Part shown: piece after piece, positions 25,750 to 35,433 of the stretch
Numbering within the stretch: the stretch's first letter is position 1
How the letters are laid out: each line of letters starts with the position of its first letter
DNA from: Verrucomicrobiales bacterium
Lineage (GTDB): Bacteria; Verrucomicrobiota; Verrucomicrobiia; Limisphaerales; CAIMTB01
Direction: 5' to 3'
Assembly (NCBI GenBank): GCA_016795425.1
Contig: JAEUHG010000123.1
Span: 1 to 64,000 of the forward strand
DNA length: 64,000 bases
Notes under the pieces: model-generated
The model's input: only the letters and a program-made list of their open reading frames with translations
Told to the model about the DNA's origin: nothing
Databases searched by the model: none
Translations under genes and position numbers: made by a program

Positions 25750-27120
25750 ATGAACATCAGATCCTTCAATTCCATGCGTTGGGCCTTCGGGTTCGTGATC
25801 GGCGCGGCCTCGTTGTCGTTGGCGCGTCCAGCATTCACCGCGGAGTTGGACGCCGCAGCCGGTGGGGAACCGCCACTGTTTGCCCAGGGTTTGCTGGTCA
25901 AGTTCCGCGCCTCGGCGACCGACGCGGAATTGGCTGACGCGCTTCAGCGCGGGGGATTACGGATCCTACGGCATCTGCGAAGTGACGACACGGTGGTGGT
26001 GGCATCGAGTGGACTGGGCATCATGCGAGCCATCGAGGCGATTGATCGGCATGGAGCGGTCGAGGTGGTCGAACCCAATTGGGTCTACCAACATCAGGTC
26101 GTGTCGAATGATCCCAGGTACACGGACGGCTCGCTTTGGGGCATGTACGGTGACACATCGCCGGTGAGTCAAAATACCTTCGGGAGCCAGGCGGCCGAGG
26201 CGTGGGCGAACGGCAACACCGGTTCGGATTCCGTGGTGATCGGCATCATCGACGAAGGGGTTGATGAGACCCATCCGGACCTCGTCGCCAACCTTTGGAG
26301 TAATCCAGGGGAGATTCCCAACAACCAGATCGATGACGACGGAAACGGATTCGTCGATGACGTCCGCGGGTGGGACTTCTTCCATGACGACGCCAGCACG
26401 TTTGACGCCGCGGATGGCGACGACCACGGGACGCACGTGGCGGGGACCATCGGAGCGACGGGCGGTAATGGGGCGGGTGTGGTGGGCGTGAACTGGCAGG
26501 TGAAAATGGTCGTCGCCAAGTTTCTCGGGCCGGCGGGAGGGTCGACTGCCGACGCGGTGGATGCGGTCAACTACCTGACCGCTCTCAAGAAGAGCGGCGT
26601 CAATCTGGTAGCCATCAACAATTCCTGGGGTGGTGGCGGGTATTCGACGCTGCTTCATGGGGCGATCAATGGCGCGGCAAGGGAGGGAATCCTCTTCGTT
26701 TGCGCCGCCGGCAACAGTGGCCGAAACAATGACCGCGTCGCGAGTTACCCGGCGAACTACAACACCACCCAGGGACCCAGCCCTGCGAGTTACGATGCCG
26801 TGATCGCCGTGGCAGCCCTCACCAGCAGCGGAGCCAAGGCCTCCTATTCGAACTACGGGGCCACGACCGTGGACCTCGGCGCGCCCGGATCGGCAATCCT
26901 CTCGACGGTGCCCGGTGGGGGCTATGCGAGTTACAGCGGAACATCCATGGCCACGCCGCACGTGACGGGGGGCGCGGGATTATACAGCGCATCCCACCCG
27001 GTAGCGACGGCCGTCCAGATTCGGAATGCGTTGTTGAGCAGCGTCGCGCCGACCTCCTCACTCACCAAGAAGACCTCATCGGTTGCCACGGGCGGACGCC
27101 TTGATGTCAGCGGATTCTAG
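25750..27120 (+). CDS. Secreted subtilisin-like serine protease (S8)
   Basis: A 456-residue preproprotease. A signal peptide (about 1-31) leads to an inhibitor-I9-like propeptide (about 45-115; LLVKFRASATDAELADAL). The catalytic domain has Asp168 in IIDEGVDETHPD, His226 in DDHGTHVAGTIGA, the oxyanion Asn in CAAGNSG, and Ser399 in GTSMATPHVTGG. The aspartate motif has Glu after Asp where many subtilases have Ser or Thr; this variant occurs in the family. There is no C-terminal sorting domain, so it is probably released or cell-associated. AAGAGG lies 8 bases before the ATG. With the metalloprotease 2 kb upstream it suggests growth on protein. Confidence 0.92.
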   Translation: MNIRSFNSMRWAFGFVIGAASLSLARPAFTAELDAAAGGEPPLFAQGLLVKFRASATDAELADALQRGGLRILRHLRSDDTVVVASSGLGIMRAIEAIDRHGAVEVVEPNWVYQHQVVSNDPRYTDGSLWGMYGDTSPVSQNTFGSQAAEAWANGNTGSDSVVIGIIDEGVDETHPDLVANLWSNPGEIPNNQIDDDGNGFVDDVRGWDFFHDDASTFDAADGDDHGTHVAGTIGATGGNGAGVVGVNWQVKMVVAKFLGPAGGSTADAVDAVNYLTALKKSGVNLVAINNSWGGGGYSTLLHGAINGAAREGILFVCAAGNSGRNNDRVASYPANYNTTQGPSPASYDAVIAVAALTSSGAKASYSNYGATTVDLGAPGSAILSTVPGGGYASYSGTSMATPHVTGGAGLYSASHPVATAVQIRNALLSSVAPTSSLTKKTSSVATGGRLDVSGF

Positions 27121-27706
27121 GATCTTCCATCATCGACGGGGATCTCCTTCGGAAGCGGCGGCCAGCCGGGCATGGGATCTTCCATGTCGCGGAGCCAACC
27201 AACTACCGGGCGGCAACTGTCGTTCGAGTCGCAACCGGGGTGACGACGGGCCGCCTTATCGTCGCTTGAACTTCATGCCTACTTCGGCCGGGTGCCGGCT
27301 TCTATTCAAAGTCCTACTCAAACGCCTCGTTTTTAATAGACCGCATCGCGGACCACGGATGGATGGCGTTCCGGTGACCCCGGTAGCGGGCGATCGTTGA
27401 TGGACAATGGCTTCGCTGCCGATCGCTCGTGCTAGGCCGGATCCGCCGTGCCGGGCACGGTCGATGCCTGATAGAAGTCCGACCTTCCGTCGCCATCGAA
27501 TTCGACGATTTCGCGAAACGCGGGATTTCGAGGCAGTTCTTATGACATCACGGTGGACAACCTGGTGATCGCCGGGACCCGACCGTAGCGGAACGATCGG
27601 ATGGAACGAGTGTCTCGTTGGAAGAGGGTCGTGAACTCCTGCCGTTCCGGTTCGCGACGACCGTCTCGGTCACCCCAAAACCCTCGCCAACGACCAGAAT
27701 TGGCCC
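27121..27706. other. Intergenic region with a possible coding remnant
   Basis: 586 bp without an intact gene. It contains the second copy of the 15-base sequence (27309-27323) found at 23678-23692. It also contains a 38-codon stretch ending at TAG 27588 that looks like the end of a secreted protein (listed separately). No hairpin terminator was found after the subtilase. Confidence 0.5.
27475..27588 (+). pseudogene. Possible 3' remnant of a secreted-protein gene
   Basis: Between TAG 27472 and TAG 27586 one frame ends in YDITVDNLVIAGTRP. This resembles the ends of LamG-like or jelly-roll domains, for example ITIDNFSV in the gene at 23971. There is no start codon in a sensible place. It may be a decayed gene end or chance similarity. 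Confidence 0.2.
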
Positions 27707-30700
27707 ATGGTGGATGACGAATCCCCAGGTCCCATGAAGGCCGGTTCCCTCATCCTGGCTTTCCTGGTCGCGACCACCGTGATCGCGGGTTCGGACGGTG
27801 TAGCCGAATCGGCGGACCGACGGTCGAACCGGGTCCTGCGCCTCGACGGCGTCGGGAATTGCTTCGAGTTCCACGCGGATCTGTTCGCTGGAACCCCTAC
27901 CGTTCCCGGTGGGGCGCATGAAAGTCAGGCGGACTTGGACGATATCCGGGTGTGGAACCGGGCGCGGTCGGCGGAGGAGATACAATCCGGCATGTTCCAG
28001 CGTTTGGAATCGGTTGAGCAGGGGGTGCAGGGATGGCTGAACTTCGATGATCCAACGAGTCCTGGCCACGACGGATCAGGACGGGGAGACACCGACGTCC
28101 TCGTTGGCAGCGCGATTGGTATCGAGGCGTCGGTCCCTCAGGTCGCCGACCTGTCGCCGGGAACGTGGCTTGGAACGGTATCGGGAACAGTTCTGGGTCT
28201 TGATGGTACCACGCCGCTGTCGGCTGTGGTGGTGCAGTTGGTGAGCGCGAATTCGGAGGTCACGCGCGCCGACGGGGTTGGCCCGAACGGTGTCGTCCGG
28301 GAGGAGTCGGTCGCTGCGTGCCGCACTGATGCCAACGGGAGGTACCGCTTCGCCACGGTGCCTCCTGGTCGTTACCGGCTGCGGTGCCAGGTTGGAAGAG
28401 GATGTGTCGATTATCGGAAGGGCGAGGTGCTGGTGGTGAAGCCGGCGGCCATGCTGCGGGATTGCGACTTTCGCCTGGCGCCATTCAAGAAGGGTGTTTG
28501 GCGGCACTGGGCTCCTTCGGACCGGCAACCGGTCAATCTGGTCAACGCATTCTATCAGGATCTCCGTGGTGAACTCTGGATGGCCGGCTTTGACGGTATC
28601 TGCCGCTTCGACGGCAGGACCTTCGTGGTTTACGGACAGGCGGACGGATTTGCGGACATGGGGTTTACGATGTTGGCGTCCGGCATGGACGAGCGCCTTT
28701 GGGCGGCCACGGAGCAGTCGATCTATGAGTATGATTCAACGGCTGAGGCGGTAGGTGCGCCGCCCTTCCGGTACCTCCCGGACCCGATCGGCAGGCTGGG
28801 GCTCTCGAGTGGGTCATGGTGGCAGGATCCCGACGGGACGGCCTACCTCGGCACCGCCAGGCAAGGGATTTGGATATGGGAACCCGGCAAAAGACCGCAC
28901 CCGCTCGATCCTGAGTTGTCTCAACCTCTGGCTATCACTCGCCATCCCGAGTTTGGACTCGTGGTGGCGACGCAAAACGGACCGAGGCACTGGGACGGAT
29001 CGCGGTTCGTGCCGCTACCTGGGATCCCCCCCGGGCTCGCGAGTGCGCCCATCGTCATGGTGAGAACGTTTCGCGACGACAGCCTCTGGGTCTCGGCGTG
29101 GCCGGGAGGCCTTTGGCGATACGAACGAGGCGCCTGGAGACAATTCACCGACGCTGACGGATTGGGCTCGAATCACGTGGTATGGGCAACCGAGACCGAT
29201 TCCGGGGTGGTATGGATCACGACCCAAGACGGGATTGTCCGCTATGACGGCGTTGGATTTGTTCATTTCGAGGTGGGTCCGGGTGCGACCGAGGGTTCCC
29301 TTCCTTCTCAGGATCCTTGCGTCGCGGCAGGGGCCGTCGCGAAAGATGGCGCGCTTTGGTTTAGTCGGCGTCAGGGCGGACTTCTGCGCTACGAGGAGAG
29401 TTCATTCACCACTTATACGACCGCGGACGGACTGCATACCAACCGCCTCAGTCAGGTGGCGTCCACATCCGATGGTTCGGTGTGGATGGCGGGGGCGGAC
29501 TCTCTGTTCGCCTATGCCTCGTTGGAGCTTACGCGTTGGGACGGCGGGCAAATGCGTGTCTACACGGCCGCTGATGGCCTGCCGAACTCCCCGATCTGGG
29601 GAGTGGCGACCAATGGACTGGGTCAGCTCTGTCTGGGAACACTCGCGGGACTGGTGGTCCTTCAGCGCGAGGGCTTCTCACGTCCCGTGTTTCATCAGGG
29701 CATCTGGCCCGATTCCTTCGCGATCCGGCTCGCGCCAGCGTCGGATGGTGGGTTGTGGGTAGGTTCAGCGAACGGGGGCGTGTCTCACTTCGACGGGCAG
29801 CGGTTCTCCCGCCGGTTTGAAGTGCCGACGAACATGGTGGTTCGGGCTGATCATCCCCAAATCGCGGCGATCCACGAGGATGCCCACGGCCGGATCTGGT
29901 TCGGTGGTTGGGGCCAGTATTTGGGTTGTTACGACGGGAAAGAGGTCCGCGACTTCGGTCATCTCGAAGGCATCGGGATGGACGCCGTTTCGGGCATCGC
30001 GAACGGCCCGGACGGGCGTGTGTGGATCGGAACCTGGGACGGACTGTTCCGGGAGGACGGAAGGGGGCTCACACGAGTTCGGCCTTCGTGGCATGAACCC
30101 GTTCCGCGGGTCGTGACCGCCGTTTTCCAGGATCGCGAACGGGCCCTGTGGCTGGGGACACCACACGGGGTTCGATGCTTTGACGGCGCGACCTGGACGG
30201 CGATCGAAGTGACCGATGGACTGGCCGGCAACCAAGTCACAGGCATTCAACAGGACGTCCGAGGGGATTACTGGTTCGCCACCACCTCGGGACTCACGCG
30301 GTACCGACCTTGCCGCCGGACGCTGCTGCCGCCGGAGGTGGCCCTGGTCGACAAGACAACGTCCCAGCGCGCGGCGTCGACGCGATCGATCCTTCGTGGA
30401 CGCGAGGTGGGTTTTCGCGTGCGTGCGGTCGATTTCGCCACCTTGCCCGAGAAGCGTCATTACCGCGTCGCGTTCGTTGCTGGCCGCGGCGAGACACCAC
30501 CATCGCAAAACGACCCGCAATGGTGTTCGTATTTTGGCCTGGATGAGATCCCTTGGTCGGCGCCGATCGCCGGCGAGACCACACTTTTCGTGCAGGTCGT
30601 CGATCGGGATCGGAACTATTCACCGTGCCAGGCGGTGGCTCTGACGGTGATCTTACCCTGGCACGAGAACCCGTGGATCCTCGGTCCGGCCGCTCTTGGG

Positions 30701-32344
30701 GTGCTGGGCCTCATTGGGACGTCCGTAGGATCGACCCTTCATTACCGTCACCGGCGTCGCCAGGCGATGGTGCTCCGGGAGAGATTGCTGGATCAGGAGC
30801 AACAAGCCCGGGAAGCCGCGGAACGTTCCGCCGCCTTGTTGCAGAGGAAGAACACCGATCTCGATCGCGCCCGCGAGGCGGCGGAAACGGCCAATCGTGC
30901 CAAAAGCCTCTTCCTCGCCAACATGAGCCACGAGATACGCACGCCGCTCCATGCCATCCTGGGCTACTCCCAAATCCTGCTGCGCGCGTCCAATCTGCCG
31001 GAAAAGCAGCGGCACGCCGTCGAAACCATCGACCGCAGCGGTCAGCATCTCCTCGCCATGATCAACGACGTCCTCGATCTGTCAAAGATCGAGGCCGGAC
31101 GAACCGAGTTCCAGCCGGCGGTCTTCGACCTTCGCGTTCTCATCCTGGGCCTGGCGGAGATGTTGCGCCCCCGGTGCGCGGATAAGGGACTGCGGTTGGA
31201 CGTCGTCGGACCAAAGGACGGGCCGGTCGTCGTCTGCGGGGACGAAACCAAGCTGCGCCACGTCCTGATGAATCTTCTGGGAAACGCGGTGAAGTTCACC
31301 GATCGCGGCACGGTGACGCTGCGCGTACAACCGGCCATTTTGAGCGGATTGCCCGGGTCCGCCACGCCCGGGGCGACGGACGTCGAGGGGTACCGATTCG
31401 AGGTCCATGACTCCGGGCGAGGCATTGTGCCCGAGGCCATGGCCACGCTGTTTCAGCCGTTTCAGCAGGCATCCGAAGGCGAGCGAGAAGGTGGTTGGGG
31501 GCTGGGACTCGCCCTGGCCCGCCGTTACGTCGAGATCATGGGAGGGCGAATCTCGGTGACCAGCGACCAATCGCAAGGTTCCTCGTTCTGCGTGGAGCTT
31601 CCGTTGCCTCCGGCGGCGGAGGTTCCGAGCAGAGAGCCGCCCTTGCGGGAGGTGGTCGGTCTCGCCCCGGGATCCCGCGTCTCTGCCCTCGTGGTGGATG
31701 ACGTGGCCCAGAACCGGGAGGTATTGTCGGACCTCCTCCACAGCCTGGGGTGTTGCGTTCGGACCGCCGAAGACGGTCCGCGAGCTCTCGAGCAGATTCG
31801 GGCGGAGCGACCCGACATTGTTTTTCTCGACATCCGGATGCCAGGGATGGACGGCGTGGAGGTGGCGCGACGCATTGCGTTGGAGGCGGGGCCATCGCGG
31901 CCGAGAATCATTGCCGTCTCCGCTTCCGCGCTGGCGCATGAGCGGTGCGGCTACGCCAAACTGGGATTCGACGCGTTCCTCGCCAAGCCGTTTCGTGTGG
32001 ATGAACTCTGCGACTGTTTGGGGCGCTGGCTCGGGGTTGGCTTCCGCAACACCGAGCCACCCGCCGCCGACGCCGGCTCCGAACCGACGGTGGTGCTTCG
32101 TGATTTCGGACTGCCGGAGGCTTTGCGTGAAAGGATTCGACGGGCTGCGGAGCGTTATAGTGCCACCCATTTGGAGGAAGCCCTGGCCGAATTGGCGGAA
32201 CGCGGCGACGCCGAGCGACAGGCCGCGGCCATCCTGCGGCGGTGGGTCCATCAGGGTCGTTTCGACGCGGTGGTGGTCGCAGCGGATTTCGGAGGCTCTT
32301 CCACCAAACCCTCCGTCCGGGAGGCATTGCGGTCGTCGCCATGA
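27707..32344 (+). CDS. Hybrid histidine kinase with two-component propeller sensor and receiver domain
   Basis: A 1,545-residue membrane sensor. A signal peptide begins at Met10, so ATG 27734 is an equally likely start. Residues 40-110 carry both ends of a LamG-like domain (LRLDGVGNCFEF, then DDIRVWNRARSAEEIQ) without the middle. A carboxypeptidase-regulatory-like domain follows (to about 270), then a large ligand-binding propeller of repeated LWxxTxxG[IL]xRYDG units (285-900), a Y_Y_Y-like domain and one transmembrane helix near 990. The cytoplasmic part has HisKA (SHEIRTP, His1075), HATPase (NLLGNAVKF, GWGLGLALARR), a receiver with phospho-acceptor Asp1375 in FLDIRMPGMDG, and a 95-residue tail. 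Its stop overlaps the start of the response-regulator gene, so the two probably form one signalling pair. Confidence 0.9.
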   Translation: MVDDESPGPMKAGSLILAFLVATTVIAGSDGVAESADRRSNRVLRLDGVGNCFEFHADLFAGTPTVPGGAHESQADLDDIRVWNRARSAEEIQSGMFQRLESVEQGVQGWLNFDDPTSPGHDGSGRGDTDVLVGSAIGIEASVPQVADLSPGTWLGTVSGTVLGLDGTTPLSAVVVQLVSANSEVTRADGVGPNGVVREESVAACRTDANGRYRFATVPPGRYRLRCQVGRGCVDYRKGEVLVVKPAAMLRDCDFRLAPFKKGVWRHWAPSDRQPVNLVNAFYQDLRGELWMAGFDGICRFDGRTFVVYGQADGFADMGFTMLASGMDERLWAATEQSIYEYDSTAEAVGAPPFRYLPDPIGRLGLSSGSWWQDPDGTAYLGTARQGIWIWEPGKRPHPLDPELSQPLAITRHPEFGLVVATQNGPRHWDGSRFVPLPGIPPGLASAPIVMVRTFRDDSLWVSAWPGGLWRYERGAWRQFTDADGLGSNHVVWATETDSGVVWITTQDGIVRYDGVGFVHFEVGPGATEGSLPSQDPCVAAGAVAKDGALWFSRRQGGLLRYEESSFTTYTTADGLHTNRLSQVASTSDGSVWMAGADSLFAYASLELTRWDGGQMRVYTAADGLPNSPIWGVATNGLGQLCLGTLAGLVVLQREGFSRPVFHQGIWPDSFAIRLAPASDGGLWVGSANGGVSHFDGQRFSRRFEVPTNMVVRADHPQIAAIHEDAHGRIWFGGWGQYLGCYDGKEVRDFGHLEGIGMDAVSGIANGPDGRVWIGTWDGLFREDGRGLTRVRPSWHEPVPRVVTAVFQDRERALWLGTPHGVRCFDGATWTAIEVTDGLAGNQVTGIQQDVRGDYWFATTSGLTRYRPCRRTLLPPEVALVDKTTSQRAASTRSILRGREVGFRVRAVDFATLPEKRHYRVAFVAGRGETPPSQNDPQWCSYFGLDEIPWSAPIAGETTLFVQVVDRDRNYSPCQAVALTVILPWHENPWILGPAALGVLGLIGTSVGSTLHYRHRRRQAMVLRERLLDQEQQAREAAERSAALLQRKNTDLDRAREAAETANRAKSLFLANMSHEIRTPLHAILGYSQILLRASNLPEKQRHAVETIDRSGQHLLAMINDVLDLSKIEAGRTEFQPAVFDLRVLILGLAEMLRPRCADKGLRLDVVGPKDGPVVVCGDETKLRHVLMNLLGNAVKFTDRGTVTLRVQPAILSGLPGSATPGATDVEGYRFEVHDSGRGIVPEAMATLFQPFQQASEGEREGGWGLGLALARRYVEIMGGRISVTSDQSQGSSFCVELPLPPAAEVPSREPPLREVVGLAPGSRVSALVVDDVAQNREVLSDLLHSLGCCVRTAEDGPRALEQIRAERPDIVFLDIRMPGMDGVEVARRIALEAGPSRPRIIAVSASALAHERCGYAKLGFDAFLAKPFRVDELCDCLGRWLGVGFRNTEPPAADAGSEPTVVLRDFGLPEALRERIRRAAERYSATHLEEALAELAERGDAERQAAAILRRWVHQGRFDAVVVAADFGGSSTKPSVREALRSSP

Positions 32345-33909
32345 AGGAGGATCCCACCAGGCATGCGGGCGTGGTTCTGATCGTCGACGACATTGCGGCG
32401 AACCGGGATCTTCTCCGCGAGACTCTCGAGCCGCAGGGCTACGAGATCCTGATGGCTTCGGATGGCGAAACGGCATTGAAAGCTGCGCAGCGCGCCCACC
32501 CGGATGTGGTCCTGCTCGATGTTCTCATGCCCGAACTGGACGGCTTCGAGGTCTGCCGCCGCCTACGACGACAGGACGTGACCAAGGATATCCCGGTCAT
32601 CTTCATCACCGCCCGCGACGATGGCACTGCGCTGATGGAAGGGTTTCACGCCGGAGGGGTCGATTTCATCACCCGGCCAGTCCAGGCCGAGGAAGTTCTG
32701 GCACGGGTGAGAACCCACCTCGAACGCAGTCAACTGACCCGCGACCTCCGAGCCCGCAACGAGGAACTTCATTTGATGAATGAACGCCTCCTGCGGGAGG
32801 TGCGGCGACGGGAGGAAGTCGAGGCCTCTCTGGAGCAGGTGGACGAACAACTCTCTCTCCTCTCCCGGCAAGAGGCGCGACGATGGGGCATTCAGGCCCT
32901 GGTGGGCCGGAGTCCGGCGGTGGCGCGCCTGATTCGAGATATACGGAAGCTCCAGTCTCTCCCGGCAACCCCGGTGCTGGTGACGGGCGAGAGCGGCACC
33001 GGCAAGGAACTCATCGCCCGGGCCATTCACTTTGGGAGCGCACGCGGCCGCGCCCCGTTTCTGGCGGTGAACTGTTCGGCGGTGCCGAACGATCTCGCGG
33101 AATCCCTTTTCTTCGGACATGTGAAAGGTTCCTTCTCGGGTGCGACCCACGACGCCAAGGGCTACTTTGGCGACGCTCAGGGGGGAACACTGTTCCTCGA
33201 CGAGATTGGCGACATGCCGTTGCCCCTCCAGGCCAAGCTCCTGCGGGTGTTGGAGGATGGATTAGTCCGTCCCGTCGGAGGATCCTCCGAGCGCAGCGTG
33301 GATGTTCGCACCGTGGCAGCCACCAACGCCGATTTGCAGGAGGCGATTGCGGGAGGGGCGTTCCGATCCGAACTCTACTTCCGCCTCGCCCACGGTGTGT
33401 TGGACGTGCCGCCGCTGCGGGAGCGCCGGGAGGACATCCCGCTGTTGGCCGCCCACTTCCTCGACAACCTGGGATCCGAGATGGGCATGCATCCACCACG
33501 TCTGCATCCCGAGGCGATTGCGACGCTCGAACGTTACGATTATCCGGGCAACGTTCGCGAATTGAGGAACCTCGTCGAACGCGCCCTGATCGAGAGCGGG
33601 GGCGCGGAGATTCTTCCGGAGCACCTGCATTTCGCCTTTCCTCCGGTGCCACGAGGCTATGGTCGCGCCGTCGGAATGGTGGGTCCCCGAGGCCATGAAC
33701 AACCTTCGGAATCAACGGTCCGCCGCCACGCCGACGAAGAGCGCGTCCTCGCCTATGTGAGGGCACATGGCGCGATCAACAACACCCGCTGCCGGGAACT
33801 GCTGGGAGTCGGAATGCATCGCGCCTGGTATGTCCTTCGACGCCTCCACCGGTCGGGAATGCTTCGACAGGACCATAGCGGTCGATGGGCCGAATACCGG
33901 CTTCCTTAG
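32341..33909 (+). CDS. NtrC-like AAA+ response regulator with winged-helix C-terminus
   Basis: A 522-residue cytosolic regulator. The receiver (1-125) has phospho-acceptor Asp60 in LLDVLMPELDG. A coiled-coil linker (about 135-180) leads to an AAA+ domain: Walker A GESGTGKE near 217, GSFSGATHD at 263 where GAFTGA is expected, and Walker B TLFLDEIGD near 285. The C-terminal 60 residues (EERVLAYVRAHGAINNTRCRELLG onward) look like a winged helix rather than the usual Fis-type helix. ATG overlaps the kinase stop (ATGA), so translation is probably coupled and the kinase is its likely partner. Whether it activates sigma-54 promoters is uncertain because of the altered loop. Confidence 0.9.
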   Translation: MKEDPTRHAGVVLIVDDIAANRDLLRETLEPQGYEILMASDGETALKAAQRAHPDVVLLDVLMPELDGFEVCRRLRRQDVTKDIPVIFITARDDGTALMEGFHAGGVDFITRPVQAEEVLARVRTHLERSQLTRDLRARNEELHLMNERLLREVRRREEVEASLEQVDEQLSLLSRQEARRWGIQALVGRSPAVARLIRDIRKLQSLPATPVLVTGESGTGKELIARAIHFGSARGRAPFLAVNCSAVPNDLAESLFFGHVKGSFSGATHDAKGYFGDAQGGTLFLDEIGDMPLPLQAKLLRVLEDGLVRPVGGSSERSVDVRTVAATNADLQEAIAGGAFRSELYFRLAHGVLDVPPLRERREDIPLLAAHFLDNLGSEMGMHPPRLHPEAIATLERYDYPGNVRELRNLVERALIESGGAEILPEHLHFAFPPVPRGYGRAVGMVGPRGHEQPSESTVRRHADEERVLAYVRAHGAINNTRCRELLGVGMHRAWYVLRRLHRSGMLRQDHSGRWAEYRLP

Positions 33910-34406
33910 GGCTTCGGCAGTGGAACGTTGGGGGCGCCGCCGGGTGCGACGGCTCGAGTTGTCCGAGGTTTGGGGAGAGGGGCGTCTTCCAAATTTTGGA
34001 TACGTATTGGGACCATGAACCGGGACGGGAAAGCCCTGTCGCAGCGCGACAGGGCCTACCGGATTTGGAAATGGATCCAGTCCGGTGGCGCTCGTCGCGC
34101 TGCGACGAGGTCTTCAGGGTCCAACGGTCATGAGAGGCGAGAATCGCGCCTCACCGGGTCGTCGCCAGGGACTGCGGGAGACCTATCGGACATAAGCGGC
34201 GGAAGTCATTGTTCCGACCGCTCGGAGAGGGTGCCCGCGCGGGAAATGAATTGGATCCGCTCATTGACAGCCCACGGACCACGTTTAGGGTGGTGGTGCT
34301 GGTCGAAGGTTGAGAGTCGTTTCTCCGTCTTCCGCATCGGGTTGAAGGCCGAGTTCCGTCCAAGTGTGGCAAGGGGAATTTCATCGGGAAGTGGGGATCA
34401 TGGCGG
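33910..34406. other. Intergenic region with two hairpins
   Basis: 497 bp without a convincing gene. Two compact perfect hairpins, 34033-34055 and 34091-34109, lie 36 bp apart and have similar 3-base loops (listed separately). The remainder holds the promoter of the desaturase gene; no consensus is clear. Confidence 0.5.
34033..34109. repeat. Pair of perfect hairpins
   Basis: Hairpin 1: 10-bp stem GCCCTGTCGC/GCGACAGGGC with loop AGC (34033-34055). Hairpin 2: 8-bp stem CTCGTCGC/GCGACGAG with loop GCT (34091-34109). Neither is followed by a U-tract. The pair resembles REP-type twin hairpins or transcript-end stabilisers. Confidence 0.6.
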
Positions 34407-35414
34407 ATGGGTCGGTATGCGGATGCACGTATGAGAACCGGGAAGGATCTGTATTTGGCCACCAAACCATTCGCCGCGGATTCGCCGCGGAGGAGCTGGT
34501 GGTATGTCGTGTCCACGGGGGTTCTTCTCCTCGGCGCCTTTGCGGGCACCCTTTGGGGCGGCCCTTTGCCGATCCGGCTGGCGTTCAGTCTCGCGGCGGG
34601 TCTTTTGGTGCTGCGGTTCTTCGTCATCTACCACGACCAGCAGCACCACGCGATACTCGCAAGGTCGAAGCTCGCCGAAGTCATCATGCGGGTGTTCGGC
34701 ATACTGGTGCTGAGTCCGAGCAGCATTTGGCGCAGCTCGCACAACCATCACCACGCCCACAATTCCCGGCTGCGAGGTTCCCATATCGGATCCTTTCCGA
34801 TCATGACGCGGGAGCAGTATGCCAAATCATCGACCGGCAAGCGCTGGAAGTATCTCTTTATGAGACATCCTCTGACCATCCTGTTCGGGTATGTCTTCGT
34901 GTTTCTGTTCGGCATGTGCCTGTACCCATTTCTGCGCAGTCCGGTGCGGCATTGGGATTCGATGGCGGCGCTGGTGATTCATGCCGGCATTGGTCTTGCG
35001 CTGGTGCACTTCTTTGGCTGGCTGGCGTTGACACTCACCCTCGTCGCGCCCTTGTTCGTGGCTTGTGCCATTGGATCCTATCTGTTTTACGCTCAGCACA
35101 ATTTCCCGGGAGTTTCCTTTCAACATAACGCCGGTTGGACACTCGAGGGCGCGGCGCTGGATTCCTCCAGTTTTCTGGTGGCAGGACCGGTGCTGACTTG
35201 GTTCACCGCCAACATCGGGTATCATCATCTGCACCACCTCAATCCTCGGATTCCGTTCTATCGGCTTCCCGAGGCGGTGCGTGCCATCCCGGAACTTCAA
35301 CATCCAAAGACCACCTCCTTGCATCCCGCCGAAATTGTCCGCTGCTTGCGCCTCAAAGTCTGGGATGTCGACCGGCAGCAAATGGTGGGCGTAACGGCCG
35401 GGTCCTCAACCTGA
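34407..35414 (+). CDS. Membrane fatty-acid desaturase-like di-iron enzyme
   Basis: A 335-residue integral membrane protein. It has the three histidine boxes of the membrane desaturase/hydroxylase superfamily: HDQQHH, HNHHHAHN and HHLHH, plus QHNFPG between the helices. Four to five hydrophobic segments surround them. It should introduce a double bond or hydroxyl group into acyl chains or a related lipid, using a di-iron centre and an electron donor such as ferredoxin. A second in-frame ATG (34431) gives a protein eight residues shorter and is about as likely. lpxD follows after 19 bp, a context that fits envelope lipid synthesis or modification. Confidence 0.85.
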   Translation: MGRYADARMRTGKDLYLATKPFAADSPRRSWWYVVSTGVLLLGAFAGTLWGGPLPIRLAFSLAAGLLVLRFFVIYHDQQHHAILARSKLAEVIMRVFGILVLSPSSIWRSSHNHHHAHNSRLRGSHIGSFPIMTREQYAKSSTGKRWKYLFMRHPLTILFGYVFVFLFGMCLYPFLRSPVRHWDSMAALVIHAGIGLALVHFFGWLALTLTLVAPLFVACAIGSYLFYAQHNFPGVSFQHNAGWTLEGAALDSSSFLVAGPVLTWFTANIGYHHLHHLNPRIPFYRLPEAVRAIPELQHPKTTSLHPAEIVRCLRLKVWDVDRQQMVGVTAGSST

Positions 35415-35433
35415 AGTTTCCGACAAAGGACCC

